A DNA stretch of 64,000 nt, from assembly GCA_003152695.1 (NCBI GenBank), contig PMAT01000084.1, forward strand, positions 1 to 64,000, in the 5' to 3' direction. A program made the position numbers and the translations under genes. Origin of the DNA: Acidobacteriaceae bacterium. Its GTDB lineage: Bacteria > Acidobacteriota > Terriglobia > Terriglobales > Acidobacteriaceae. The notes below the pieces were generated by a model. It did not search any database and was not told the origin of the DNA. It saw nothing but the letters and a program-made list of their open reading frames with translations. This document shows positions 32,782-41,395 of the stretch, one piece after another (within the stretch, counting starts at the first letter, position 1; every line of letters begins with the position of its first letter).

Positions 32782-34416
32782 ATGTCCAACTCCGCGCCAG
32801 CTTCGGTGAACCCCTGGATCGTGACCATCGCCGTGATGCTGGCGACGTTCATGGAGATCCTCGACACCACGGTGGTCAACGTCTCCATTCCCCACATGGC
32901 GGGGAACCTGGGCGCCACCGTCGAAGAGGGTACGTGGGTGGTGACCTCGTACCTGGTGTCGAATGCCATCATTCTGCCCATGGCCGGATGGCTGGCCAAC
33001 CGCTTCGGGCGCCGCCGCATTCTGCTGACCTGTGTCGGCGGCTTCACTCTCACTTCCCTGCTCTGCGGCATGGCGACCAGCCTGGACTGGCTGATCTTCT
33101 TCCGTGTGCTGCAAGGGCTGACTGGTGGCGGATTGCAGCCGCTGGCGCAGGCCGTCCTGCTGGAGACTTTCCCTCCCAAGAAGCACGGCACGGCGATGGC
33201 GGCGTTCGGACTGGGCATCATCCTCGCGCCCATCCTCGGACCCACCCTCGGCGGCTGGATCACCGACAACTACACCTGGCGCTGGATCTTCTATCTCAAC
33301 TTGCCGGTGGGTGTGTTCTCCATGCTGATGATCAGCGCCTTCGTGCGCGACCCGCACTACATCGGCAAACACAAGACCGGCGGCGTTGACCTGTGGGGCA
33401 TCGGCTTCCTGGCGCTGGGCTTCGGCATGTTGCAGGTGGTGCTCGATACCGGCCAGCGCAAAGATTGGTTCGGCAGCAATCAGATTCGCGTGTGGACGGC
33501 GCTCTGCGTCTTCGGACTGGTCGCCATGGTGATCCGCGAGCTGACGGCGCGCCATCCGATCGTGGACCTGCGCGTTCTGAAGGACGTCACCTTCAGCGCC
33601 GGTACCTTCCTGATGACGATGCTCGGGTTCGTGCTATACGCCAGTCTCATGCTGCTGCCGATCTTCCTGCAAACGCTGCTCGGCTATCCCGCGTTGCAGG
33701 CCGGGTTGGCGCTGTCACCCCGTGGACTGGGGTCGCTGATCATGATGCCGATCACCGGGGTGCTCACCAACCGGTACGATCCCCGCAAGCTGCTCGGCAT
33801 CGGACTGCTGGTGGGCGCCTGGACCATGTTCAGCCTCTCGCACCTGAATCTGAATGCCGGCTACTGGGACATCTTCTGGCCGCAGGTGATCCAGGGAGGC
33901 GCTATGGCGTTTCTGTTCATCCCGCTCATGGCGACCAGCATGTCGGGCATTGCCAAAGAGAACATGGGCAACGCCACCAGCATCTACAACCTGATGCGCA
34001 ACATCGGTGGCAGCTTTGGCATCGCCACCATGACCACCTTCCTGGCCCGCCGCAATCAGGTGCACCAGGACCAACTGGTCAGCCATGTCTCGGCGTACGA
34101 CCCGCGCATGCGCACCGTGCTGCGCGGGCTGCAGAGCTTTTTCCAGCTTCACGGATTCAACTCGGTGGACGCGAGCAAGAAGGCGCTGGCCGCGGTCTAT
34201 GGCATGGTGCAGCAGCAAGCCGCCATGCTCTCGTTTGTCGAGGCGTTCTGGATTATGGGCATAATCTTCCTTGGCATGTTGCCGCTCCTGTTTCTGCTGC
34301 GCAATGCCCGCTCGTTGCACCCGCATACGCGGAAGGCGGCTGCACCGGTGGGACAACCGCAATCGGTTGCGGCAACCGTCGAGCCCGAGGAGGAGTTGGC
34401 GGGTGTGGGGCACTGA
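32782..34416 (+). CDS. DHA2-family (EmrB/QacA-like) drug exporter
   Basis: A 544-residue inner-membrane proton antiporter with 14 predicted helices. Motifs: LDTTVVNVSIPHM in helix 1 (motif D1), GWLANRFGRRR in loop 2-3 (motif A), a GGGLQPLAQAVL region, and the helix-5 antiporter motif GPTLGGWITDN. This is the EmrB branch of the major facilitator superfamily, which usually pairs with a periplasmic EmrA adaptor; none is adjacent. The substrate is unknown. The ATG at 32782 is the first good start. The C-terminal ~30 residues are cytosolic and acidic. The gluQRS gene follows after 29 bp. Confidence 0.9.
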   Translation: MSNSAPASVNPWIVTIAVMLATFMEILDTTVVNVSIPHMAGNLGATVEEGTWVVTSYLVSNAIILPMAGWLANRFGRRRILLTCVGGFTLTSLLCGMATSLDWLIFFRVLQGLTGGGLQPLAQAVLLETFPPKKHGTAMAAFGLGIILAPILGPTLGGWITDNYTWRWIFYLNLPVGVFSMLMISAFVRDPHYIGKHKTGGVDLWGIGFLALGFGMLQVVLDTGQRKDWFGSNQIRVWTALCVFGLVAMVIRELTARHPIVDLRVLKDVTFSAGTFLMTMLGFVLYASLMLLPIFLQTLLGYPALQAGLALSPRGLGSLIMMPITGVLTNRYDPRKLLGIGLLVGAWTMFSLSHLNLNAGYWDIFWPQVIQGGAMAFLFIPLMATSMSGIAKENMGNATSIYNLMRNIGGSFGIATMTTFLARRNQVHQDQLVSHVSAYDPRMRTVLRGLQSFFQLHGFNSVDASKKALAAVYGMVQQQAAMLSFVEAFWIMGIIFLGMLPLLFLLRNARSLHPHTRKAAAPVGQPQSVAATVEPEEELAGVGH

Positions 34417-34445
34417 GAAGACCTTTATCCCTCTACAATCAACCC

Positions 34446-35312
34446 ATGATTGCAGGCCCTGACGTGAGTGGCACTTCGTATCGCGGACGGCTGGCGCCCT
34501 CGCCTACCGGACTGCTGCACATCGGCCATGCCTGCACGTTCTGGACAGCCTCCCGGCGTACGCTTGAACGCGGTGGAACTCTGATCTTCCGCAACGAAGA
34601 TCTCGACCCGCAACGCTCCAAGCTGGAATTTGCGCGGGCGATGATGGAAGACCTGAAGTGGCTGGGCATCCGCTGGCAGGAGGGCCCCGACGTCGGCGGA
34701 CCGTTCGCGCCGTACGAACAAAGGCAGCGGCGCGACCTCTACCTGGCGACGTGGCGCAAGTTGCGCGATCGCGGATTCATCTATCCCTGCAATTGCTCGC
34801 GCAAAGATCTGGCCTTATCGGCGGCGGCGCCAAATGAAAACGATGATGAGCCGCTATATCCCGGACGCTGCCGGGAAAAGGTTGTTGAGGCCAGCCGGCA
34901 CGAAGTGCCCGCAGGCGTGAACTGGCGATTCCGTGTGCCGAACGGCGAGACGCTGACCTTCGACGATCTGCGGCAGGGACCGCAGCGATTCTTGGCGGGT
35001 AAGGACTTCGGCGACTTCGTGATCTGGCGGCGCGACGACGTGCCCGCCTATCAACTGGCGGTGGTGGCCGACGATGCTGCCATGGCGATTACCGAAGTCG
35101 TGCGCGGCGCCGACCTGCTGAAGTCCACGGCGCGGCAGTTGCTGCTGCTGCGCGCGCTCGGCCTGCCGGTTCCCGCCTACTACCATTGCGATCTGCTGCG
35201 CGACGAAGCGGGCCTTCGACTGGCCAAGCGGCACGACGCCCTCAGCCTGCGCAGGTTGCGCCAGCAAGGTCATACACCCCAGCAGATATTGGACAGCTGC
35301 ACGCCGCGGTGA
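34446..35312 (+). CDS. gluQRS: Glutamyl-Q tRNA(Asp) synthetase
   Basis: A 288-residue truncated paralogue of glutamyl-tRNA synthetase that glutamylates queuosine in the anticodon of tRNA-Asp. It has the class I HIGH motif at 25-28 (LLHIGHA) and a KMSKS-like region in LRLAKRHDA near the C-terminus, and lacks the anticodon-binding domain, as expected. The family zinc cysteines appear as CNCSRKDL and YPGRC. The ATG at 34446 was chosen because the family starts with GRLAPSPTG within the first 20 residues; the frame runs open far upstream through the DHA2 gene but that part is a shadow. Confidence 0.9.
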   Translation: MIAGPDVSGTSYRGRLAPSPTGLLHIGHACTFWTASRRTLERGGTLIFRNEDLDPQRSKLEFARAMMEDLKWLGIRWQEGPDVGGPFAPYEQRQRRDLYLATWRKLRDRGFIYPCNCSRKDLALSAAAPNENDDEPLYPGRCREKVVEASRHEVPAGVNWRFRVPNGETLTFDDLRQGPQRFLAGKDFGDFVIWRRDDVPAYQLAVVADDAAMAITEVVRGADLLKSTARQLLLLRALGLPVPAYYHCDLLRDEAGLRLAKRHDALSLRRLRQQGHTPQQILDSCTPR

Positions 35313-35438
35313 TGGCAATCTCCATTCGGGTGTGACCTCATAGATGTGCATCTCGCTCGTCTGGCTTCGGCCTCCGGTCGTGGGGTGACGATCGAACTTT
35401 CGGGAGTTGGCGAGCGGCGAAAAATACCGCAGCGAAGT

Positions 35439-36053
35439 TTAGTCGATCCGGCAATAGCAGTAAAGGAATTGCTGTGTGGTTCCAAACGGCGTGTGGTGCA
35501 CTTCCTTGGAACTCTCAATCAGGCGGAAGCGCGCGCCAAACTCGCGGTGAAGCGATTCGGCGTCATAACGCATGACTTCGAGCCCGCTACATTTGGTAGG
35601 ACCTTCAGGGCCAAACGTGCTGACAATGATGTGACCGCCCGGCTTGACACTGCGCGCGACCTGCCGGACGTAAGCTGTCCGTTGCTCGCGATCCGTAAGA
35701 AAATGGAATACGGCGCGATCATGCCAGAGGTCGTATGCGCCCAGCTCCAGCTCGATTTTGGTGATATCGGCAACCAGCCAACGCACCTGCTCCGCGGCCG
35801 CCCCCAAGCGGCCCTTGGTGAGGTCGATGGCGCTCTGCGAGACATCCAGGACAGTGACGTTCTTGTATCCGCGAAGCAGCAGATCGTCAACCAGTGTGGA
35901 TTCCCCTCCGCCAACGTCAATGATGGAGGCTGAACGAGCATCCACTGCCCGCTCGATCAGCGCCAGGGATGTCTCCAGATGGGCACGGTACCAGCTGACC
36001 GCGTCGGGGGCCTTCGTCGTGTAAACCTTGTCCCAATGTGTCTTTGTATCCAC
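35439..36053 (-). CDS. Class I SAM-dependent methyltransferase
   Basis: A 204-residue cytosolic methyltransferase. It has a short N-terminal motif HWDKVYTTKAPDAVSWY, then the SAM-binding motif I IIDVGGGESTLVDDLL (near residues 44-59), motif II in NVTVLDVSQSAI, and motif IV in YDLWHDRAVFHFL. The WY-substrate N-terminus and WHDRAVFHFL are typical of small TehB/thiopurine-type enzymes. The substrate is unknown. The start at the first ATG fits the family. It is convergent with gluQRS and has the zincin remnant upstream. Confidence 0.85.
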   Translation of the reverse strand: MDTKTHWDKVYTTKAPDAVSWYRAHLETSLALIERAVDARSASIIDVGGGESTLVDDLLLRGYKNVTVLDVSQSAIDLTKGRLGAAAEQVRWLVADITKIELELGAYDLWHDRAVFHFLTDREQRTAYVRQVARSVKPGGHIIVSTFGPEGPTKCSGLEVMRYDAESLHREFGARFRLIESSKEVHHTPFGTTQQFLYCYCRID

Positions 36054-36129
36054 GGATGCATGCTATGCCCAACAGCTTACCGCCAGCAGCTTATCTTGGC
36101 TAAGACAGCCGCCGTATCTCGTTAGGAGA

Positions 36130-36243
36130 ATGGATACGTCTCACAGCCGACGAACAGTCACCCACGAACTGGGCCACTATTTCGGAATGGATGAGAAACA
36201 ATCGAAGGATGTCTGCACTCCCTGCGGCTCTCGGATTTCCTGA
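36130..36243 (+). pseudogene. Remnant of a PF06262-type zincin metallopeptidase
   Basis: About 38 codons that read RRTVTHELGHYFGMDE, the zinc motif and C-terminal end of the small metallopeptidase family (usual VTxIHEIGHHFG). The rest of the ~120-residue protein is missing or not in frame upstream, and the reading frame before 36130 does not match the family. The 3' end overlaps the gene on the other strand. It is a decayed copy. Confidence 0.5.
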
Positions 36244-36686
36244 ATAGGCGAGGTGACAATCGGTGTCTGGTACTCCGGATGACAAAACTCCAGGTGCATA
36301 CCGCGACCGACGAAGCGCCGTTTCAGCATGGAGCCTCCCCAGGTCGAACCCGCAATGGCCACCCGGATTGGTTTTGGGCAGTACTGGGGATGTCCAGAGA
36401 TAAGCGCGTGGTTGTCGCTCAGAAGAACGACCTGGTAACAGTGGTGCTGGGTTTGAATCTCCAGCACCGTCGCGGGGGGCAGGTCATTGAGGAACACGCC
36501 CCCTTCAATTTCCGATTGCACAATATTGCGATTCACTTCATCGCTGAGGTTGGGATGGGAGCGGAATAAATGCGGACAGGTCGCCACGCGAAGCCTCACC
36601 CTTACTCCTTTGAGTGTAGCACCGTTGCCCGCGAGGGTTACCTGCGTGGCGGAACGGAAACTTGGCCAAAATCTGTTCATCCCCAC
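36177..36686 (-). CDS. Conserved-looking protein of unknown function
   Basis: Up to 169 residues; the protein-like part is the last ~115. It shows LPPATVLEIQTQHHCYQVVLL, then ALISGHPQYCPKPIRVAI and AGSTWGGSMLKRRFVGRGM, then FCHPEYQTPIVTSPIQEIRE. The pattern resembles a small acidobacterial family without known function. The first ~50 residues look arbitrary, so the true start may be a GTG at 36536. The C-terminus overlaps the zincin remnant on the other strand. It is in the same direction as the PEP-CTERM gene upstream but is separated from it by a terminator. Confidence 0.5.
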   Translation of the reverse strand: MGMNRFWPSFRSATQVTLAGNGATLKGVRVRLRVATCPHLFRSHPNLSDEVNRNIVQSEIEGGVFLNDLPPATVLEIQTQHHCYQVVLLSDNHALISGHPQYCPKPIRVAIAGSTWGGSMLKRRFVGRGMHLEFCHPEYQTPIVTSPIQEIREPQGVQTSFDCFSSIPK

Positions 36687-36721
36687 AAAAAAGATCCGCC
36701 GCCCGGAAGGCTTGCGGATCT
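36686..36721 (-). terminator. Intrinsic terminator of the second PEP-CTERM gene
   Basis: GATCCGC (36693-36699) pairs with GCGGATC (36714-36720) and is followed on the minus strand by a seven-base U-run (A-run 36686-36692). It lies about 40 nt past the stop of the PEP-CTERM gene at 36760. Confidence 0.8.
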
Positions 36722-36759
36722 CTGCTTGTTACTGCAAGTTTGGTTGGTTGACTGACGGC

Positions 36760-37407
36760 CTAGCGGCGGCGGCGCAGCTGCGAAAACACGCCGAGCAAAC
36801 CGGTCGCCATCAGGGCAAGCGTGCCTGGCTCGGGAGTCGTCGCTACTCCTCCTGACAGATAAAACGCGTGCTCCTGACCATTGTCGTTCCAGCTGCCGTA
36901 GCAGGCGCTCGTCAGATCGCACTCCCGTCCAGTCGGCGTTCCGTTCGGGTCGGTGGTCTCCCAGTAGAACTCTGAGCGACTATCGAAGCTGACAGGGCCG
37001 TTGTGCAGGGCGAGGTGATAGGTTCCCGGAGCGAGAGACAGCGGGTTGATATTCCACGAGTCTTCGTACTCGCAGCCGAAGAACAGGCAATTTCCCGTGG
37101 CTACGCGGGTGACATCCAGATTGCCGGTCCCGAGAATATCGTTAAAGTTCGGATTCCCGCCGCTATCGCCGACAATCCACCACGTGATCGATCCGGCGTA
37201 CCCCCCCGAATCGACATCCCAAAAGTGAATGTCGGAAATAGTCTGGCCGGAAGTCAGGGTGAAATCCTCCGTCTGGACCCACTCCGTCATCTCGTTGCCG
37301 TTCTGTTGATTGGGACCGCCGTTGTTGTAGATGATGTTGTCCGCGTGCGCGAACGCGACCATTAGCAGTAACGTGAGCGCAGCGAAAGCAATTTTGACTT
37401 TGAACAT
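36760..37407 (-). CDS. PEP-CTERM exported protein
   Basis: A 215-residue surface protein with a signal peptide (KIAFAALTLLLMVAFAHA) and a PEP-CTERM tail (TTPEPGTLALMATGLLGV, then RRRR). The mature part is beta-rich (TLTSGQTISDIHFWDVDSGG, ITWWIVGDSGG) with a CLFFGCEY cysteine pair, like PEP-CTERM choice-of-anchor proteins. The ATG at 37407 has GGAGG about 8 nt upstream. It is transcribed alone, with a terminator downstream. Sorting requires exosortase, not seen in this window. Confidence 0.85.
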   Translation of the reverse strand: MFKVKIAFAALTLLLMVAFAHADNIIYNNGGPNQQNGNEMTEWVQTEDFTLTSGQTISDIHFWDVDSGGYAGSITWWIVGDSGGNPNFNDILGTGNLDVTRVATGNCLFFGCEYEDSWNINPLSLAPGTYHLALHNGPVSFDSRSEFYWETTDPNGTPTGRECDLTSACYGSWNDNGQEHAFYLSGGVATTPEPGTLALMATGLLGVFSQLRRRR

Positions 37408-38204
37408 CGTTTCCTCCTGACCAAGCTTGAGGCCCGTAATTCGGAAGATGTTTTACTGTGGCACCAGTCCGATCGAGATTGAAGTTGGACTAAGCCAATC
37501 TCTAAAATGCAGGTTTGGGGCCAATCACAGTAGATACAAGCCATTGATTACAAAATGGTTAACGACACTAGCCTGGGATTTATCCAGAACCTGCCGCAAG
37601 AACTTGCATTTAGCTGGGCAATCTCTTGGACTACTCTGCAGGCCCCATAACCGGAGATCTCCGCAGCAAAGTTGCGCTGAGAAGCAGACGGCTCCGATCT
37701 GCGGAAGGTCCCAATGCCCTGGCGGCTTAGCGATGCCGTGGTGGCGCAGGAACTCTCATTAGCGTTCGGGCAGATCCGTTTTCCATCAACCCGAGGTGCG
37801 ATCTTCGCCTGGACAGGATAGGCCTCGACGAACCCTAAAGTGGTGGCATGTGGTTACTTTCGTAAGTACCATCCAACTCTTTGTCACTGACTCTCTCTTC
37901 CGGAGCAGCGAAAATTGCCTTGAGTTTCATCTTCGTCTAATACGAGGGAGGATCAGTTGAGGCCGCCAGCAGCTTAAGTGTGGCAGGATGGCCCTGGCCT
38001 GCAAGGTATTTGTTTGGCACGACCGTATCGCGGTAGCAATCCTCGGAACCGCCTTGTGTGGCGTGCGCCGCATCGCGATACGGAGTGCGGGTCGCTCTCT
38101 TAAACGGACAGAGCGGCCCCACGATAAATGTGCCAAGAGCCACGCCCCGGCAGTCGTTCCAGACCGCTTTCGATTCCCACACCGGCGCCGACTGACAAAA
38201 GCTT
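37408..38204. other. 797-bp gap upstream of the signalling block
   Basis: No convincing gene. A 31-codon minus-strand frame (37930-37835, starting MKLKAIFAAPEERV) is protein-like but has no known match and is probably a remnant. CCGTATCGCG (38023-38032) and CGCGATACGG (38074-38083) form a perfect 10-bp inverted repeat across 41 nt. No clear promoter for the kinase was found. Confidence 0.4.
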
Positions 38205-40961
38205 GTGACCCTTCAGGTTGACGTCGGCATCTCGCGAAAGCTGGGCCACTTCGTCTCGTTTTGCAGTGTGCTCTCGATAACCTTTGGCTTATGGGTATTG
38301 GCCGGGCGGGTGTTTCATCTCCAGGCATTGAAAAACATTTTGCCTGTACAGGTCGTGGTAGAGGCGAATGGCGCCATTTGTTTTGTTTTGATAGGGCTTA
38401 GTTTGTGGGCCCAAAGAAAGGAACAGCCCACTGTTTCTTCCTGGAAGCTGGCCGCGAAGGTTGCAGCCGCCATTGCCTACGTGGTGGGCCTCCTTTCGCT
38501 GCTAGAGTTCGTTTTCGGGTGGGACCTCGGCATCGATCAGCTGCTGTTCACCGCTGGGTCGGAGAACCTTCTAGGAAGCGTGCGGCCGGGTCTAATGCCA
38601 CCCATTGCCGCTTTCGGATTCCTCTGCCTTGGGTGTGCGCTACTGCTGCTGGATGCCAGGAAGAGTTTTGGCCGTTGGTGGGGACGCTTGTTGCCTTGTG
38701 CGGTGGCGATTACTACGATGTTCAGCCTCCTGGACCTCGTTCTGAATCCGACTACTACTCACACGTACATCTCCCCAATTACTTCTTCCGCTCTGTTTCT
38801 GCTTTCATTCGCGGTGATGTTTGCCCATCCCGAGTCGGGTTTGGGGGTACTAGTCGCCAGCGAAAACGTCGGCGGGACGTTGACGCGCCGGTTGTTCCCG
38901 GCCGTGATCGTCGTTCCTCTCGTACTCGCCTGGCTGCACTGGAAGGGACGGGCTAGCGGCCTTTATTCGGATTGGGCCGGCTTGGCCCTCATGACCGTAT
39001 GCACCATCATACTGTTGGCAGGCCTCACGGTGTGGACAGGTTTCCTGGCGGAACGCCGCGACTGGGCGCGCCGCCAGAAGGAAGAAATCATCGCCAGTTT
39101 GGCGTCCATCTTTCCCTCTTTCAACGACGCCATCATCGCGGTAGCCCTCGACGGTGTAGTCACGAGTTGGAACTCCGGGGCGGCGGCGATTTACGGCTAC
39201 TCGGTGCAAGAAATGACTGGGAAATCCATTTCTATTACGGTCCCGCCGGACCGTCGCGAAGAGTTTGCAGCGAACATGCAGAGAATCAAGGAGGGTCAGC
39301 ATGTTCCACGGTTCGAAACGACGCAGATCCGAAAGGATGGGAAGATCATCGACATCGTTGCTTCAATCAGTCCGGTGAGGAACCGTGCAGGAAGGATTGT
39401 AGGAGCATCCACCAGTGCCCGCGATGTCTCGGAGCGCAAGCGACCCGAAAACGAACTGCGTTTGAGCCGCGAGCGGCTTGCCCTGGCCCTGAAAGCGGGG
39501 CGGTCCGGTACGTTTGACTGGGACATTCGCAACAATGTGAATGTCTGGTCATCCGGAACCGAAGAGTTGTACGGGCTTGCTCCGGGAACGTTCGGTGGCA
39601 CTTATGAGGACTGGGAGTCGCTTATATTACGCAAAGATCTGGAACGTGCAAGAACAGCAATCCAAGGGTCCTTAAAAACGGGCGAGTTTGCCTCGGAATG
39701 GCGGATTCGGCGGCGCGACAACGGTGAGATCCGCTGGGTGAATGCCCGGGCGAAAGTGTTTTTCGATGATGCCGGACGGCCCAATCGCATGGTGGGTATC
39801 AAGGTGGACATCACCGAGCGCAAGCGGGACGAAGAGAAGTTAAGGAAAGCTTCCCTCTATGCTCGCAGCCTGATCGAAGCCAGCCTGGACCCACTGGTGA
39901 CGATCAGTCGCGACGGCACAATCACCGACGTCAATGCGGCGACGACAAAAATTACCGGCGTTTCTCGCGACCGGCTGATTGGAAGCGACTTCTCCAATTA
40001 CTTTACCGAGCCGGAAAAGGCCCAGCAGGTCTACCGGCGGGTGTTCGCCGAGGGCGTGGTGCACGACTACCCGCTGGCTATGCGCAGCACCACCGGCGTG
40101 GTCACCGACGTTCTATACAACGCTTCGGTGTTCCGCAATGAAGCCGGCCAGGTGGAAGGCGTGTTCGCAGCAGCGCGCGATGTGACCGCGCGCAAGCAGG
40201 CAGAAAAAGAACTGGCATGGCGGGCCGAGGAACTGGCCCGCTCCAATGCCGACCTGCAACAGTTCGCCTACGTGGCCTCGCATGACCTGCAGGAACCCTT
40301 GCGCATGGTGGCCAGCTACACCCAACTTTTGGGGAAGCGCTATCGCGGTAAACTCGACGCCGATGCGGACGATTTCATCGCGTTTGCGGTGGACGGCGCC
40401 CATCGCATGCAGGTGCTGATCAACGATCTGCTCGCCTACTCCCGAGTGGGCAGCCGCGGCAAAGAGTTCGGTTCGACAAACAGCGAGAGCGTGCTGGAGG
40501 CAGCGCAGGTCAACTTAATGGCGGCGATCGAAGAGGCGCACGCGGTCATAAGCCACGATCCTTTGCCCACGATCCCGGTGGACGCGACGGAGTTGAGCCA
40601 GGTTTTCCAGAACCTGATCGGAAATGCCCTGAAATTTCACGGCCCGGAACCGCCCCGCATTCACGTGTCTGTCCAACAGGAAGCCGGCGAGTGGCGCTTT
40701 TCCGTGCGCGATAACGGCATTGGAATCGAACCCCACGATGCCGACCGGATTTTTGTAATCTTTCAGCGCCTGCATGCTGGCCCGGAGTACCCGGGTACGG
40801 GCATCGGTCTAGCAATCACTAAGAAGATTGTGGAGCGGCATGGAGGCCGGATCTGGGTGGTGTCGGAGCCCGGAAAGGGATCCACGTTTACGTTCACAAT
40901 CCCAATGGCAGAGGTGAGTCATGGTGGCTATCGGAGAGTGCGTGCAAGTTCAGCCAGCTGA
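38205..40961 (+). CDS. Membrane PAS-domain histidine kinase
   Basis: A 918-residue sensor kinase starting at a GTG. The N-terminal ~280 residues hold about eight hydrophobic helices (a MASE-like membrane sensor). Three PAS domains follow (about 300-410, 420-550, 560-680), each ending in a DVSERKR, DITERKR or DVTARKQ coil. The transmitter part has the phospho-acceptor H-box [12 protein letters not shown] and a HATPase domain with NALKFHG (N-box), DNGIGIE (G1) and [12 protein letters not shown] (G2). This build is common in phytochrome-like kinases. The next gene, a Rcp-type receiver, overlaps its end by 41 bp and is the likely partner. Confidence 0.88.
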   Translation: MTLQVDVGISRKLGHFVSFCSVLSITFGLWVLAGRVFHLQALKNILPVQVVVEANGAICFVLIGLSLWAQRKEQPTVSSWKLAAKVAAAIAYVVGLLSLLEFVFGWDLGIDQLLFTAGSENLLGSVRPGLMPPIAAFGFLCLGCALLLLDARKSFGRWWGRLLPCAVAITTMFSLLDLVLNPTTTHTYISPITSSALFLLSFAVMFAHPESGLGVLVASENVGGTLTRRLFPAVIVVPLVLAWLHWKGRASGLYSDWAGLALMTVCTIILLAGLTVWTGFLAERRDWARRQKEEIIASLASIFPSFNDAIIAVALDGVVTSWNSGAAAIYGYSVQEMTGKSISITVPPDRREEFAANMQRIKEGQHVPRFETTQIRKDGKIIDIVASISPVRNRAGRIVGASTSARDVSERKRPENELRLSRERLALALKAGRSGTFDWDIRNNVNVWSSGTEELYGLAPGTFGGTYEDWESLILRKDLERARTAIQGSLKTGEFASEWRIRRRDNGEIRWVNARAKVFFDDAGRPNRMVGIKVDITERKRDEEKLRKASLYARSLIEASLDPLVTISRDGTITDVNAATTKITGVSRDRLIGSDFSNYFTEPEKAQQVYRRVFAEGVVHDYPLAMRSTTGVVTDVLYNASVFRNEAGQVEGVFAAARDVTARKQAEKELAWRAEELARSNADLQQFAYVASHDLQEPLRMVASYTQLLGKRYRGKLDADADDFIAFAVDGAHRMQVLINDLLAYSRVGSRGKEFGSTNSESVLEAAQVNLMAAIEEAHAVISHDPLPTIPVDATELSQVFQNLIGNALKFHGPEPPRIHVSVQQEAGEWRFSVRDNGIGIEPHDADRIFVIFQRLHAGPEYPGTGIGLAITKKIVERHGGRIWVVSEPGKGSTFTFTIPMAEVSHGGYRRVRASSAS

Positions 40962-41376
40962 AATTCTGGTGGTGGAAGACAACCCCGGAGACGTCAGGCT
41001 GATGCGGGAGGCGTTGCGGGAGTCGAAAATCATTAACCAGTTGCGCGCCGTTTCCGACGGCCAAGAGGCGCTGGCCTTTCTGCGCAAACAAGGCAGGTAC
41101 GCCCATGCAATACGGCCCGATCTGATTTTGCTGGATCTTAACCTACCGGGGAAGGATGGTCGCGAGGTCCTCTCGGAAATCAAAGCGGATCCAGATTTGC
41201 GACGAATCCCAGTGGTGATCGTTACCAGTTCCAAAGCAGACGAAGACATCCTGAGATCATACAACCATCACGCCAATTGCTATATCACCAAGCCGCTGGA
41301 CTTGGAAAAATTTGTTGCGGTGGTACAGGCGATCCAGAATTTCTGGATCAGCATTGTAAAGCTTCCTCCCAAATAG
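40921..41376 (+). CDS. Rcp1-type single-domain response regulator
   Basis: A 151-residue receiver-only regulator. The acidic pair lies in VVEDNPGD, phospho-acceptor Asp72 in [12 protein letters not shown], switch Thr in [10 protein letters not shown] and Lys in YITKPLD. The NPGDVRL segment is typical of Rcp/Rec-like partners of phytochrome-type kinases. The start overlaps the kinase gene by 41 bp in another frame, so the two are co-translated. It has no output domain, so it probably works as a phospho-relay or by binding a partner. Confidence 0.88.
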   Translation: MVAIGECVQVQPAEILVVEDNPGDVRLMREALRESKIINQLRAVSDGQEALAFLRKQGRYAHAIRPDLILLDLNLPGKDGREVLSEIKADPDLRRIPVVIVTSSKADEDILRSYNHHANCYITKPLDLEKFVAVVQAIQNFWISIVKLPPK

Positions 41377-41395
41377 GGCACCGAAGGGAGGGTTT

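Noticed and set aside
33393..34445. Long in-frame extension of gluQRS through the DHA2 gene
   Set aside because: The extension is a shadow of the transporter frame. The synthetase family starts at the ATG at 34446.
37427..37762. 111-codon plus-strand frame
   Set aside because: No motif, no ribosome site, and an irregular, cysteine- and arginine-rich composition.
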